Of a DNA stretch of 16,140 bases, positions 1 through 7,015 are shown piece by piece. How positions within the stretch are numbered: position 1 is the stretch's first letter; the number at the start of each line of letters is the position of its first letter. Under the pieces are notes generated by a model that saw nothing but the letters and a program-made list of their open reading frames with translations, was not told the DNA's origin and made no database searches. The DNA is taken from contig MUCU01000032.1 in the NCBI GenBank assembly GCA_002817055.1, positions 1-16,140 of the forward strand, read 5' to 3'. This stretch comes from SAR202 cluster bacterium Io17-Chloro-G7. GTDB lineage: Bacteria; Chloroflexota; Dehalococcoidia; UBA3495. The translations under genes and the position numbers were made by a program.

Positions 1-73
1 CCCGAAGCGCGACGCTCACGCCAAAATTCTGTATTCGAGCACTAACTTCCCGGCCGGAAACCGCCCAAGGCCG

Positions 74-973
74 CTAGGCGGTGGATCTGGGAACCTCGGC
101 TTCTCTTGCGATGGCCAGCAGATGTAGGACCACGTTAGACGAGCCACCCATAGCGACAGCGATCGTGATAGCGTTCTCGAATGCCTGCCGGGTCATGATG
201 TCCCGGGGGCGAACGTCCTCCTCTAGCAACCGCAGTAGGTTGTGCCCTACATCTCGAGCCTCAACCAGTTTTCGGGGGTCTATCGCCAGAGTGGAAGCGT
301 CGCCCGGGAGCGACATGCCCAACGCCTCAATGGCGGTAGACATGGTGTTGGCGGTAAACAGCCCGCCGCAAGAACCCTCGCCTGGGCAGGCCTGGCACTG
401 TAACTCCGTCAACTGGTCCAAGGTCATGTCACCCTTGGCGTACGCGCCAACTGCTTCGGCCACGTCCTGAATGTTCACGTCCTTGCCCTGGTACTTGCCA
501 GGCATGATGGAGCCGCCGTACATGAATATCGAAGGTACGTTCAGCCGGGCGATGGCCATCATGCAACCGGACATGTTTTTGTCGCAACCGGCGATGGTGA
601 TGAGACCGTCCATCCGCTCGCCGAAGGTCACCACCTCGATGGAATCGGCAATGACCTCGCGGCTCACAAGCGAGGTTTTCGCACCCTCGGTCCCCGCAGA
701 GATGCCGTCGCTAATCGTAATCGTGCCAAACTTGAAAGGGAGGCCATTGGCCGCCCGGACCCCTTCCTTTGCCGCTTCGGCGAACCGGTCCAGGTGGACA
801 TTGCAAGGCGTCACGTCGCTGGCCAGGCTGGCGATGGCAACGAACGGCTTTTCCATGTCCTGCAGGGTGATGCCCATAGCCATCAACATGGCCCTGGCCG
901 GCGCCCGCTCAGGTTCGTGGGTAAGTTCGCTGCTGCGGTGTTTGGTTTTGGCGGCTTTCGTGACTGAGGACAA
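74..973 (-). CDS. ilvD: dihydroxy-acid dehydratase, C-terminally truncated
   Basis: IlvD dehydrates 2,3-dihydroxy acids in valine, isoleucine and leucine synthesis, using an Fe-S cluster and Mg2+. Numbered from the in-frame ATG at 991, the cluster cysteines are visible: TPCN (C63), AGCDKN (C136, with the neighbouring lysine K138) and GSCGG (C208). ISDGIS lies near residue 95. I prefer the TTG at 973 as start, because AAGGAG at 981-986 sits 7 nt upstream of it; the ATG at 991 has no ribosome site. The family is about 550-570 residues. Here similarity stops right after [11 protein letters not shown] and the frame closes at TAG 74, so the whole C-terminal domain is missing. The remaining 73 bases on the 3' side do not resume it in any frame I checked. 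This is probably a broken gene, or an assembly junction. Family identification is secure. Confidence 0.85.
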   Translation of the reverse strand: MSSVTKAAKTKHRSSELTHEPERAPARAMLMAMGITLQDMEKPFVAIASLASDVTPCNVHLDRFAEAAKEGVRAANGLPFKFGTITISDGISAGTEGAKTSLVSREVIADSIEVVTFGERMDGLITIAGCDKNMSGCMMAIARLNVPSIFMYGGSIMPGKYQGKDVNIQDVAEAVGAYAKGDMTLDQLTELQCQACPGEGSCGGLFTANTMSTAIEALGMSLPGDASTLAIDPRKLVEARDVGHNLLRLLEEDVRPRDIMTRQAFENAITIAVAMGGSSNVVLHLLAIAREAEVPRSTA

Positions 974-980
974 CGAACAT

Positions 981-986
981 CTCCTT
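981..986 (-). promoter_or_regulatory. ribosome binding site deciding the ilvD start
   Basis: On the minus strand this reads AAGGAG. It lies 7 nt before TTG 973, which is in the IlvD frame, and inside the 5' end of the longer reading from ATG 991. The nearest ATG (978-980) abuts it directly and is in another frame. The site therefore favours TTG 973. Confidence 0.55.
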
Positions 987-1152
987 ACCATTTAGAAAAT
1001 AATAACCGGGCCTGTGCTTCTGCTAAACTCCCATCCACTGCTTGCTCAATTTCCTTGGAACTAGCCTCGAAACTAGCCTTGAAACTAGCCTTCGGGTGTT
1101 GCCGCCGACACTCCTTTACCTCAAGATTACTATTTCGGACAATCGGCGCCAC
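985..1152 (-). CDS. possible 55-residue leader ORF upstream of ilvD
   Basis: A small open frame runs from GTG 1152 to TAA 985. Its stop overlaps the ilvD Shine-Dalgarno (TAAGGAG), an arrangement that would allow translational coupling. The predicted peptide includes KASFKASFEASS, encoded by a 12-bp tandem repeat, followed by a possibly amphipathic helix (KEIEQAVDGSLAEAQARLL) and a C-terminal FSKW. It is not rich in Ile, Leu or Val codons in the way a classical ilv attenuator peptide is. I recognise no family. The only ribosome-site candidate is GAGGG, almost touching the GTG. This may be chance. Confidence 0.2.
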   Translation of the reverse strand: MAPIVRNSNLEVKECRRQHPKASFKASFEASSKEIEQAVDGSLAEAQARLLFSKW

Positions 1153-1457
1153 TCCCTCTCAACTTCTTCGTTCCACATTCCACCCCACCCCAAATGCATT
1201 TCCCCCTCTTACATCACATCCGCATTCCCCCTGCCTTGTACCTTCCGGCCACCTTCCTCAAAAATATGACGCGCACCCGTGTCAGCCTTGGTCTGGTCAG
1301 CCGGAAAGCGGACTCAAGTACCCCGCCAGACGCTGTCAGGCCTTTGGCGCCTTTATTCACTTAACTCCGGTGCCTATCTCCGACTCATGATCCAACCCCA
1401 CGGTCGGCTCAGCTTCCCCCTCCCCTTGGAACGGACTGCTCCAACTGGGCCGCCGCC
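988..1457. other. intergenic region between ilvD and the OLD gene
   Basis: Apart from the short possible leader ORF and the 12-bp repeat at 1057-1092, I see no convincing gene. The stretch from about 1150 to 1265 is strikingly pyrimidine-rich on the plus strand, so an ilvD leader transcript would be purine-rich there. No T-box signature was found. Confidence 0.5.
1057..1092. repeat. 12-bp tandem repeat, 3 copies
   Basis: Three consecutive copies of a unit close to GAAACTAGCCTT. Copies 2 and 3 are identical; copy 1 differs at two positions. Confidence 0.85.
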
Positions 1458-3458
1458 TCAATTGAGCATGGCATTTAGGTCTTGAAACAGTGCCTCGAAA
1501 CCGCTCAAGGCTTGGTCCATATCCGGCAGGCTAAAATCGGGGCCTTGCTGGATTAGGAACGCTGCCGCACGATATCGATCAAAACGTCCCGGCCCTTCAG
1601 GCAGCGACGTCATAAAGTTCTTAACTTCTTCCACCACCTTAGCGGATGGGTTTCCTGAGAGCTCAAGGGTACGAATGTCGTCGTGCTGCAGGTTGTACGC
1701 CAATCGCATCAGGTCCAGGTAGTTCCTTCGCCCAATCACGTCCTCAATATCAGCATCAGCAATATCAGCATCAGCATTTCCGACAGACCTGTCTCCCGTA
1801 TACTTATCTAAAGTCAGAACACGACTTTGACGTAGTAGTTCCGAGTTCCTTACGTCCGGGTCGGAACCGGTGATTCCGTTGGCGCCCGTAACCACGGCCA
1901 AGCGAAGGTCTTTGCCAGCAAAAAGGGTTAGGAAAGCCCCGACTTTGTCGATGCCGCCGCCCGGAGTAACCACCCAACGTTCATCCAAGGTGGTCCTTCC
2001 CAAAGATTCCAGTCTGCGTTTGAACCAATGGAAATAAAGGACCTCCGTAGGCCCTTCAACCAAGACCGTATGTTCTGCGATTGTGAAAGAACGAGAAACC
2101 TCATAAGCCAGCGCTGCCTGCAGCGGTTGGAGCGTCTCCGGGTTGGAGCTAAGCTCCTGATCACCCACCGTTGTCCCCTGGTCTCTCTCGTAACCCGGCA
2201 ACTCCCCTTCTGCCATCGGAGTTAAGACATTTTCCACCGTCCGGACCCGGTAAAGCTTGGAGGGGTCGATCATAAAAGGCGAGTGGGTGGTATAAATCAC
2301 TTGGTAGCTTGGCGCCAGCCGCTCTTCGAAGTAACGCACAAGGTCGGTCTGAGCGTTGGCGTGCAGGCTGAGACCGGGGTCATCCAAAAGCAAGATCAGG
2401 TTATCACCCAGATTACCGCGGATATGATTAAACCAGATCACGAAGGAAAAAAACCAAATGAAGCCGGTGCTGCGTTCGTCGAAATTTATTGTGTCCCCGT
2501 GGCGGGTGTTCTGAATGCGGATCCGGATAATCCAGCCTTCGTTGAAGGGCGCCGGATCCCCAGGAAAGGCATGCTGTAGCTGAAATTGAACACGAAGGCT
2601 TTGGTTCTGTGACCAATACTGAAATACTTCCTGAGTAATACGATGGGAGGCCGCTTCCAGCTCCGCTGTCAGCATTTCGTGCTGGTCGACTCGCTCCAAA
2701 TCGTCCACACTGCGCCCAACAGTTTCCAGCAAGGCGAGAAACACCCGGTCCCCTTCATCCAGATTGTTGGCCTGGGCTCTGGCCCGCAGGTCATTTACGG
2801 CAATTTGGCCGGGCATTCTCAAATACTCAGAGAAGTAAGCAAACTTGGGCAGGCGGTGAAGAAGCATGTGAGCCACGGTTTCATGGGCATTGTTGGTCCG
2901 GAAATTGGAGACGACCGCAGCGAAAAGTTCGTGAAGTCGGTCGGACCGTGGTTCCATGTCGCTTAGCAGACGGTGTAGCTCGGCTAGGCTTTCAACGCCC
3001 TGAACGGCCTGAAATTCTTCCTGGTCCAAATCGAAGGATGAGATAAGGTGCTGAACGATGGAGGTTTCATTCAATGCGAACGTAAGCACCGTCTTATTGT
3101 CGTAGCCTTTTTGGATCTTAATCATTTGAACCTGCCGGGCGGCTGGCCCGATCACAGGCTCCAAGTACGCAACGTCATCGGGGCTCAGGTTCCAGGTCGT
3201 GGTTAGCGCTTCGGCGGGCTCGTCGTTAGCCCGCTGCTGATATTCCATCATGAACCGGCGGGGATAATCGAATATATTGAATTCCGATGCGCTTGGGTCC
3301 GTAGAGTTTAGCTTACCGATGGACCTGAGTATTGCGGTTTTACCGGATTCATTCTTCCCCACCAGGCAAGTCACTTTTGCATCAACCGAAAATTCAGTCG
3401 AATCGTTGATGCTCTTATAGTTCTTTATTTGGACGGTTTTCAGGATCATTGCGGCCAC
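1458..3458 (-). CDS. OLD-family ATPase/TOPRIM protein
   Basis: OLD proteins couple an ABC/SMC-type ATPase to a TOPRIM nuclease, and several act in phage defence. Visible in order: Walker A GKNESGKT (34-41); an ABC-signature-like FDERSTGFIWFFSF (327-340); Walker B LILLLDDPG (354-362); a switch histidine in TTHSPF (H392); and a TOPRIM start TVLVEGPTE (465-472, with E468). The usual TOPRIM DxD strand is replaced by AVVTGANGIT (521-530), with no aspartate. ADIEDV near 569-574 matches the acidic stretch that follows TOPRIM in relatives. The start is GTG 3458, or ATG 3449; neither has a clear ribosome site. There is no adjacent UvrD-like helicase, so this resembles stand-alone OLD rather than Gabija. 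A 15-bp tandem duplication lies within the coding region at 1746-1775. Confidence 0.88.
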   Translation of the reverse strand: MAAMILKTVQIKNYKSINDSTEFSVDAKVTCLVGKNESGKTAILRSIGKLNSTDPSASEFNIFDYPRRFMMEYQQRANDEPAEALTTTWNLSPDDVAYLEPVIGPAARQVQMIKIQKGYDNKTVLTFALNETSIVQHLISSFDLDQEEFQAVQGVESLAELHRLLSDMEPRSDRLHELFAAVVSNFRTNNAHETVAHMLLHRLPKFAYFSEYLRMPGQIAVNDLRARAQANNLDEGDRVFLALLETVGRSVDDLERVDQHEMLTAELEAASHRITQEVFQYWSQNQSLRVQFQLQHAFPGDPAPFNEGWIIRIRIQNTRHGDTINFDERSTGFIWFFSFVIWFNHIRGNLGDNLILLLDDPGLSLHANAQTDLVRYFEERLAPSYQVIYTTHSPFMIDPSKLYRVRTVENVLTPMAEGELPGYERDQGTTVGDQELSSNPETLQPLQAALAYEVSRSFTIAEHTVLVEGPTEVLYFHWFKRRLESLGRTTLDERWVVTPGGGIDKVGAFLTLFAGKDLRLAVVTGANGITGSDPDVRNSELLRQSRVLTLDKYTGDRSVGNADADIADADIEDVIGRRNYLDLMRLAYNLQHDDIRTLELSGNPSAKVVEEVKNFMTSLPEGPGRFDRYRAAAFLIQQGPDFSLPDMDQALSGFEALFQDLNAMLN
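1746..1775. repeat. 15-bp perfect tandem duplication within the OLD gene
   Basis: Two exact copies of AATATCAGCATCAGC, in frame on the minus strand. They encode the repeated acidic ADADI-ADADI stretch near residues 562-571, next to the region where the TOPRIM acidic residues would be expected. Confidence 0.9.
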
Positions 3459-3489
3459 TAATATTAATGATCAAATTCCAACGTAGGCC

Positions 3490-3516
3490 GCAAATGTCTC
3501 ATTGCGCCACATTTGC
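3490..3516. promoter_or_regulatory. inverted repeat upstream of the OLD gene, possible operator
   Basis: GCAAATGT (3490-3497) and ACATTTGC (3509-3516) form a perfect 8-bp dyad with an 11-bp spacer. It lies immediately downstream of the proposed -10 box on the minus strand, where a repressor could block transcription start. A role as an operator is inference. Confidence 0.35.
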
Positions 3517-3525
3517 CAGGCAATG

Positions 3526-3553
3526 ATCATAGGAGTCGCCTCCCCAGGTCCAA
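3526..3553 (-). promoter_or_regulatory. candidate promoter of the OLD gene
   Basis: On the minus strand, TTGGAC (3553-3548) and TATGAT (3531-3526) are separated by 16 bp. Transcription would start near 3519, giving a leader of about 60 nt to GTG 3458. Confidence 0.35.
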
Positions 3554-3677
3554 GTTGTAGTCATAGAACGCCCCAGGTTATAGATTTAATCCACTGATTT
3601 CACTATTGTACTACTCCATTAAGGCCGGGTATTCTTTAGCTTTTGATAGATTGAGGCAATAGCCGTAATTTTGCGGC

Positions 3678-3707
3678 CACGTTGGGATTGCTCACGTTGG
3701 AATTGCT
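3678..3707. repeat. 15-bp tandem duplication
   Basis: CACGTTGGGATTGCT is followed directly by CACGTTGGAATTGCT, with one mismatch. Confidence 0.85.
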
Positions 3708-3721
3708 ACGGTACGGCAATC

Positions 3722-3757
3722 CCGGTCTTACTCTGCGTTCCGGTTTTACTCTGCGTT
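3722..3757. repeat. 18-bp tandem duplication
   Basis: CCGGTCTTACTCTGCGTT is followed directly by CCGGTTTTACTCTGCGTT, with one mismatch. It lies 14 bp after a different tandem duplication. Confidence 0.85.
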
Positions 3758-3906
3758 AATGCAGGTGTGGAGTGTTACTCTGGAAGCAGCGTCTTTCGAG
3801 CATCATTTTTGAGGATCAACCGTAGCTTCGGAGCCTTCCCGCGATCATCTGTCGAGAATGGTAGAGCAGACCGATGCTGGCGACCGTAGTTGAGCCATTA
3901 CTTCCT

Positions 3907-3978
3907 AGGCTCACGAATCCCCTTGGGCTCACGAATCCCCTTGGGCTCACGAATCCCCTTGGGCGCACAAATCCCACT
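3907..3978. repeat. 18-bp tandem repeat, 4 copies
   Basis: The unit is GGGCTCACGAATCCCCTT. Copies 2 (3925-3942) and 3 (3943-3960) are identical, copy 1 (3907-3924) differs by one base, and copy 4 (3961-3978) is degenerate. There are no spacers, so it is not a CRISPR array. Confidence 0.9.
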
Positions 3979-4215
3979 TCATGGTTTATAATCAGCCCTA
4001 CGCCGACTAGCCCTAGAAGACATGGGACCAGATAATACAGGCTTTTGCGCCGGTTCCGTGCCTCTTTGTTTAGAGTTAAGCGTCTGGGAAACCCGGAAAT
4101 CCGGGTGCGGGAAAATTACCGTGGTTGAATCTACTCCAACGGGTCGGCCCAGAAAATTGCTAGAAGCTTCTGGCGCTGGCTGACGGGGTGGCCATCATAA
4201 CTTGGGAAGGACTTG

Positions 4216-5001
4216 ATGAGTAAGTTTATTGACCGATTGGACCGGATTATGGAAGGTACCCCGGCCGCCATGGGGTTTGGCGTGCGTCGGGAACAAAAAT
4301 CGCCCGGAATGGCCTTGCTGGCAATAGTTTCCGGGTCTGACGCTAAAGCGTTGGAGCAAGTCGCCGAATTGAACCCGGATGGGGTTTTGGTTTCCGGAGT
4401 TGATGACCCGGCGAAGCTTAAAGAAGCTTGCCAGGCCCTGGGAGAGAGCATCCCTTGGGGAAAACCGGTTACATCATTAACCGAGGATGAAGCTAATTCC
4501 TACGAAAAGGAAGGCTGCGACCTGCTAGCCTTTTCATTGCAAGGCACCAGTTTGGCGGCGGTAGGTTCCGAAGATGTCGCACGGATTTTGCGGGTCGACA
4601 TTACCATGGACCCGGAGCAGTTGCGGGTGATCGACGCCTTGCCTGTAGATGTGCTGCTAATCGGCGGCCCTGGCGAAACAACCGCGTGGTCATTGGAAGA
4701 CCTGATGGCTGTCGCAGGCGTATCCCGCCGGGTCAACAAGTACGTCATTGTCGAAACGTCGCAACTTCCGGGCGCCAAAGAACTGGAAGCATTGCGCAGC
4801 GCCGGGATCAACGGATTGGCTGTGGACGTGGCAAAAGTGCCGGCGGAAAAGCTGACCGAGTTGCGGAAGGCTCAAGAAGATATGCCTCGTCAGCGTCCCA
4901 ACAAAAGAGACCGAACCTTGGCCATACTCCCCCAATCCGCGTTTCCTTACGGGAGCAGCTCCGAACCACAAGAACCGGAGCCCGACGAAGAAGACGAATA
5001 A
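4216..5001 (+). CDS. hypothetical protein with alternating alpha/beta pattern and acidic tail
   Basis: I do not recognise the family. The ATG at 4216 follows GGGAAGG (4204-4210) at 5 nt, so it is a better start than the TTG immediately before it. The 261-residue product has no signal peptide or membrane segment. It alternates hydrophobic strands (ALLAIVSG, DGVLVSGV, CDLLAFSL, VDVLLIGGPG, KYVIVETS, GINGLAVDV) with helices, which suggests an (alpha/beta) barrel-like fold. IGGPGE is a possible phosphate- or ligand-binding loop. The last 35-40 residues look disordered and end in a strongly acidic EPQEPEPDEEDE. The M50 protease gene follows 171 bp downstream on the same strand. A hairpin at 5003-5024 follows the stop. 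It is probably a real, soluble cytoplasmic protein. Confidence 0.8.
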   Translation: MSKFIDRLDRIMEGTPAAMGFGVRREQKSPGMALLAIVSGSDAKALEQVAELNPDGVLVSGVDDPAKLKEACQALGESIPWGKPVTSLTEDEANSYEKEGCDLLAFSLQGTSLAAVGSEDVARILRVDITMDPEQLRVIDALPVDVLLIGGPGETTAWSLEDLMAVAGVSRRVNKYVIVETSQLPGAKELEALRSAGINGLAVDVAKVPAEKLTELRKAQEDMPRQRPNKRDRTLAILPQSAFPYGSSSEPQEPEPDEEDE

Positions 5002-5002
5002 T

Positions 5003-5024
5003 TCCCGGCAGCATTCCGCCGGGA
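5003..5024 (+). terminator. hairpin after the hypothetical gene, weak terminator
   Basis: TCCCGGC (5003-5009) pairs with GCCGGGA (5018-5024) across an 8-nt loop, directly after the stop codon. No U-tract follows, so intrinsic termination is uncertain; it could protect the 3' end of the RNA. Confidence 0.35.
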
Positions 5025-5172
5025 GTCTCGTCCTGCTTGGATTTTGGTCCTGCCGGAAGACACATTGACGCGTCTGGGGCCTGCCTGGTTCCCCCTAATT
5101 ATTCATTGTGGACCCACTGAAAAATAAACCTGCTGAAAACTTGCCCTATAAAGCAGCTAGCCGGGGTAATAC

Positions 5173-5874
5173 ATGTTGCTGGGTTCCTATGGACTGCTTT
5201 TAGACGCCCCGGCATCGTTCGTAAGGCTGACCTTGGTGGTGGCGTTTTCATTGGTCGTGGCTGTTACCATCCACGAATTTAGCCATGCCTTGGTGGCCAA
5301 TGGGTTGGGCGACACCACCGCAAAACGCTTGGGGCGATTGAGTCTAAACCCCATTCGGCACCTGGACCCAAGCGGCACGGTTATGATGCTTGTAGCCGGA
5401 TTCGGCTGGGGGAAACCGGTCCCCATCGACCCGCGTCAGCTAGCCCACGGGAACACCGGCACCGCTTTGGTTGCTGCGGCCGGTCCATTATCTAACCTGG
5501 TGCTGGCTTTCGTCATAGCGGTGCCGATAAAACTGGGCGCCCTGGGTTCGACCCATCCGGACTTGAGACGTGTGGCCCACGTGATGACCGGTGGTTTTAC
5601 CGAAGGGTTGGCCGATATTGCGGGACTGGTGATTCTCTTCAACCTGCTATTGGCCGTTTTTAACCTTATCCCCCTTGCTCCTCTGGACGGTTCTAAAGTT
5701 ATGGCCGGGTTTGTACCCGCCGAGCACACATCCGCTTACAACCGGTTGCAGCAAAGCGGACCAGCCATCCTGATCGGGATTATTCTGCTTGATTTCACCT
5801 TGGGCCTGGGGATACTCTGGGGTATTATCGGCCCCGTGGTGCGAACCCTCACCTCGGCCGCCATTGGTGGCTGA
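5173..5874 (+). CDS. site-2 protease family (M50) zinc metalloprotease
   Basis: This is an intramembrane zinc metallopeptidase of the compact M50 type, about 230 residues, lacking PDZ or CBS domains. The zinc-binding HEFSH is at 34-38 inside the first hydrophobic segment (about 16-45). The conserved AAGPLSN is at 102-108. The second active-site element, [10 protein letters not shown], is at 164-173 with D172 as the likely third zinc ligand. At least four hydrophobic segments are visible (about 16-33, 97-120, 146-170, 190-222). The ATG at 5173 is preceded by a weak GGGG site. The protein should sit in the cytoplasmic membrane. Its substrate cannot be read from the sequence, and neighbouring genes do not suggest an anti-sigma factor target. 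Confidence 0.93.
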   Translation: MLLGSYGLLLDAPASFVRLTLVVAFSLVVAVTIHEFSHALVANGLGDTTAKRLGRLSLNPIRHLDPSGTVMMLVAGFGWGKPVPIDPRQLAHGNTGTALVAAAGPLSNLVLAFVIAVPIKLGALGSTHPDLRRVAHVMTGGFTEGLADIAGLVILFNLLLAVFNLIPLAPLDGSKVMAGFVPAEHTSAYNRLQQSGPAILIGIILLDFTLGLGILWGIIGPVVRTLTSAAIGG

Positions 5875-6036
5875 CCCGGCTCGTGCCTATGCAGCTTCGG
5901 CCAAGCCTAAGACCGACGCTACACGCTGGCGTTACCCGGTATTACCCAGGATAGAGACGGGGAATACGTGATGTATAGTATAGTTTAGCCGCGGATTGTG
6001 GCCCCTCGATCCCAGACTCAACCCAGGAGGCGGCTC

Positions 6037-6456
6037 ATGGCCAGTCACGAACTCCGGGTATTCGATTACGATAAATTGGAAATTGGAGAGGAACTGGGCT
6101 CCTACGAGTACGTACTGACACAGGAGATGCTAGACAACTTCCGTGCCGCCGTGGGGGACCCGGACGCCTCATTTCCCACCTTAGCGGTAAAGCACGACGC
6201 CACAGCCTTCGCCATGGTATACGAAGACAACACAGGCGGGGTGAACGCAGGAAACGAGGTGGAGTTCTTTAACCCGCCCATACCCGGGAAAATCATCCGG
6301 GTTACGGGCCGGGTGGCCGACAAGTACCTGCGCCGGGACAAGCCTTACATGGTTATAGAAGCCACCGCCATAGATGAAGACGGTCGCTTACTGGAAAAAC
6401 TGCGCACCTATCAGATGAAAAAGCCAGACGAGGTTGGAAAGAAATGGCAAACGTAA
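6037..6456 (+). CDS. MaoC-like hot-dog dehydratase, N-terminal-type subunit
   Basis: This is a half-size hot-dog protein of 139 residues, of the kind pairing with a second MaoC-like subunit to hydrate or dehydrate acyl-CoA or acyl-thioester substrates. AGGAGG at 6025-6030 lies 6 nt before ATG 6037, so the GTG at 5998 is rejected as start. The core reads GDPDASFPTLAVKHDATAF, then GNEVEFFNPPIPGKIIRVTG, a typical hot-dog strand. It lacks the D-x4-H dyad of R-specific enoyl-CoA hydratases in its normal place, which suggests a structural or substrate-binding partner. Its last 13 bases overlap the start of the next gene, so the two are almost certainly cotranslated. The exact substrate is unknown. 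Confidence 0.85.
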   Translation: MASHELRVFDYDKLEIGEELGSYEYVLTQEMLDNFRAAVGDPDASFPTLAVKHDATAFAMVYEDNTGGVNAGNEVEFFNPPIPGKIIRVTGRVADKYLRRDKPYMVIEATAIDEDGRLLEKLRTYQMKKPDEVGKKWQT

Positions 6457-6863
6457 AGATAGAGCTAGACCAGGAGATTCCAACAGTTTCCAAGAAGATT
6501 ACTCAAGAGAGCATTAACCGGTTCGAGGCTTGCGGTATTCTGGACCGGCAGAACATTCACAACAACCCGGATCTGGCCAGGGAGCGTTTGGGGTTTGCCC
6601 ATCCCCTGGCTTCCGGGCGCATGTCGGTGACTTTTGCCGCCGAGAGCCTACGCAAGTTCTTCGGCGCCGAGGTTTTTAACCACACCGGCACCGTGAATCT
6701 AAAGTTCCTGCGACCGGTCAAAAACGGCGACACGGTAACCGTCACGGGGAAGGTAAGTCACCAACAGGAAGTAGATCAGGGCACCCTGGTCACCATCGAC
6801 CTGTTCTGCGAGAACCAAGACCGGGACCGGACGGCCATCGGGCAAGGCACCGCCATCGTGTGA
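6444..6863 (+). CDS. MaoC-like hot-dog dehydratase, catalytic-type subunit
   Basis: This is the second half-size hot-dog subunit, 139 residues. DRQNIHNNPDLA (34-45) aligns with the hydratase-2 motif D-x-N-P-x-H, keeping D34 and H39, the usual catalytic pair. FAHPLASGRMS follows, as in the family. The gene starts at ATG 6444 inside the previous gene, with a GGAAAG ribosome site. Known two-subunit MaoC-type enzymes form heterodimers in which one subunit is catalytic; I infer the same here. The LigB-family gene downstream suggests a route degrading aromatic or other organic acids, although a separate promoter seems to lie between them. Confidence 0.87.
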   Translation: MANVKIELDQEIPTVSKKITQESINRFEACGILDRQNIHNNPDLARERLGFAHPLASGRMSVTFAAESLRKFFGAEVFNHTGTVNLKFLRPVKNGDTVTVTGKVSHQQEVDQGTLVTIDLFCENQDRDRTAIGQGTAIV

Positions 6864-6884
6864 TGCTGGTAGCCGAGTTTAGGA

Positions 6885-6913
6885 TTGGTTCGGATCGGAC
6901 AATCAGATAAAAT
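6885..6913 (+). promoter_or_regulatory. candidate promoter of the LigB-family gene
   Basis: TTGGTT (6885-6890) and TAAAAT (6908-6913) are spaced by 17 bp. This would give a leader of about 95 nt before ATG 7016. Confidence 0.4.
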
Positions 6914-6916
6914 TTG

Positions 6917-6952
6917 GCCCCGCCACATTCACCATGTAGCTATATTCGGGGC
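6917..6952 (+). promoter_or_regulatory. hairpin in the gap between the MaoC and LigB-family genes
   Basis: GCCCCG (6917-6922) can pair with CGGGGC (6947-6952). It could be a leader structure or a poor terminator of the MaoC pair; no U-tract follows. Confidence 0.25.
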
Positions 6953-7015
6953 GTCTTCATGCAGGCACTGCAATTGTAGTCGTGTAACCCAGCATCCATT
7001 TGAGGAGGCACGGTC

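Larger units (their letters stand above)
3459..4215. other. 757-bp gene-free region with tandem repeats
   Basis: No supportable coding region was seen; the open frames here are short and lack ribosome sites. The region holds the OLD promoter and dyad, three separate short tandem repeats (3678-3707, 3722-3757, 3907-3978), a TATAAT at 3987-3992 without a good -35 box, and a small hairpin (ACCCGG, loop AAAT, CCGGGT) at 4091-4106 in the leader of the next gene. Confidence 0.6.

Noticed and set aside
81..995. Plus-strand ORFs opposite ilvD
   Set aside because: The minus strand carries clear IlvD motifs; the plus-strand products are unrecognisable.
988..1457. T-box or branched-chain attenuator in the ilvD leader
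   Set aside because: No T-box consensus on the minus strand, and no run of Ile, Leu or Val codons next to a terminator.
3907..3978. Possible CRISPR array
   Set aside because: The copies are directly adjacent with no spacers, and the unit is only 18 bp.
3987..3992. Perfect TATAAT as promoter of the gene at 4216
   Set aside because: No acceptable -35 box at 16-18 bp and no extended -10; the distance to the start codon is 223 bp.
5065..5070. TTGACG as -35 box for the M50 protease
   Set aside because: No -10-like hexamer at a usable spacing; TAATTA is 25 bp away.
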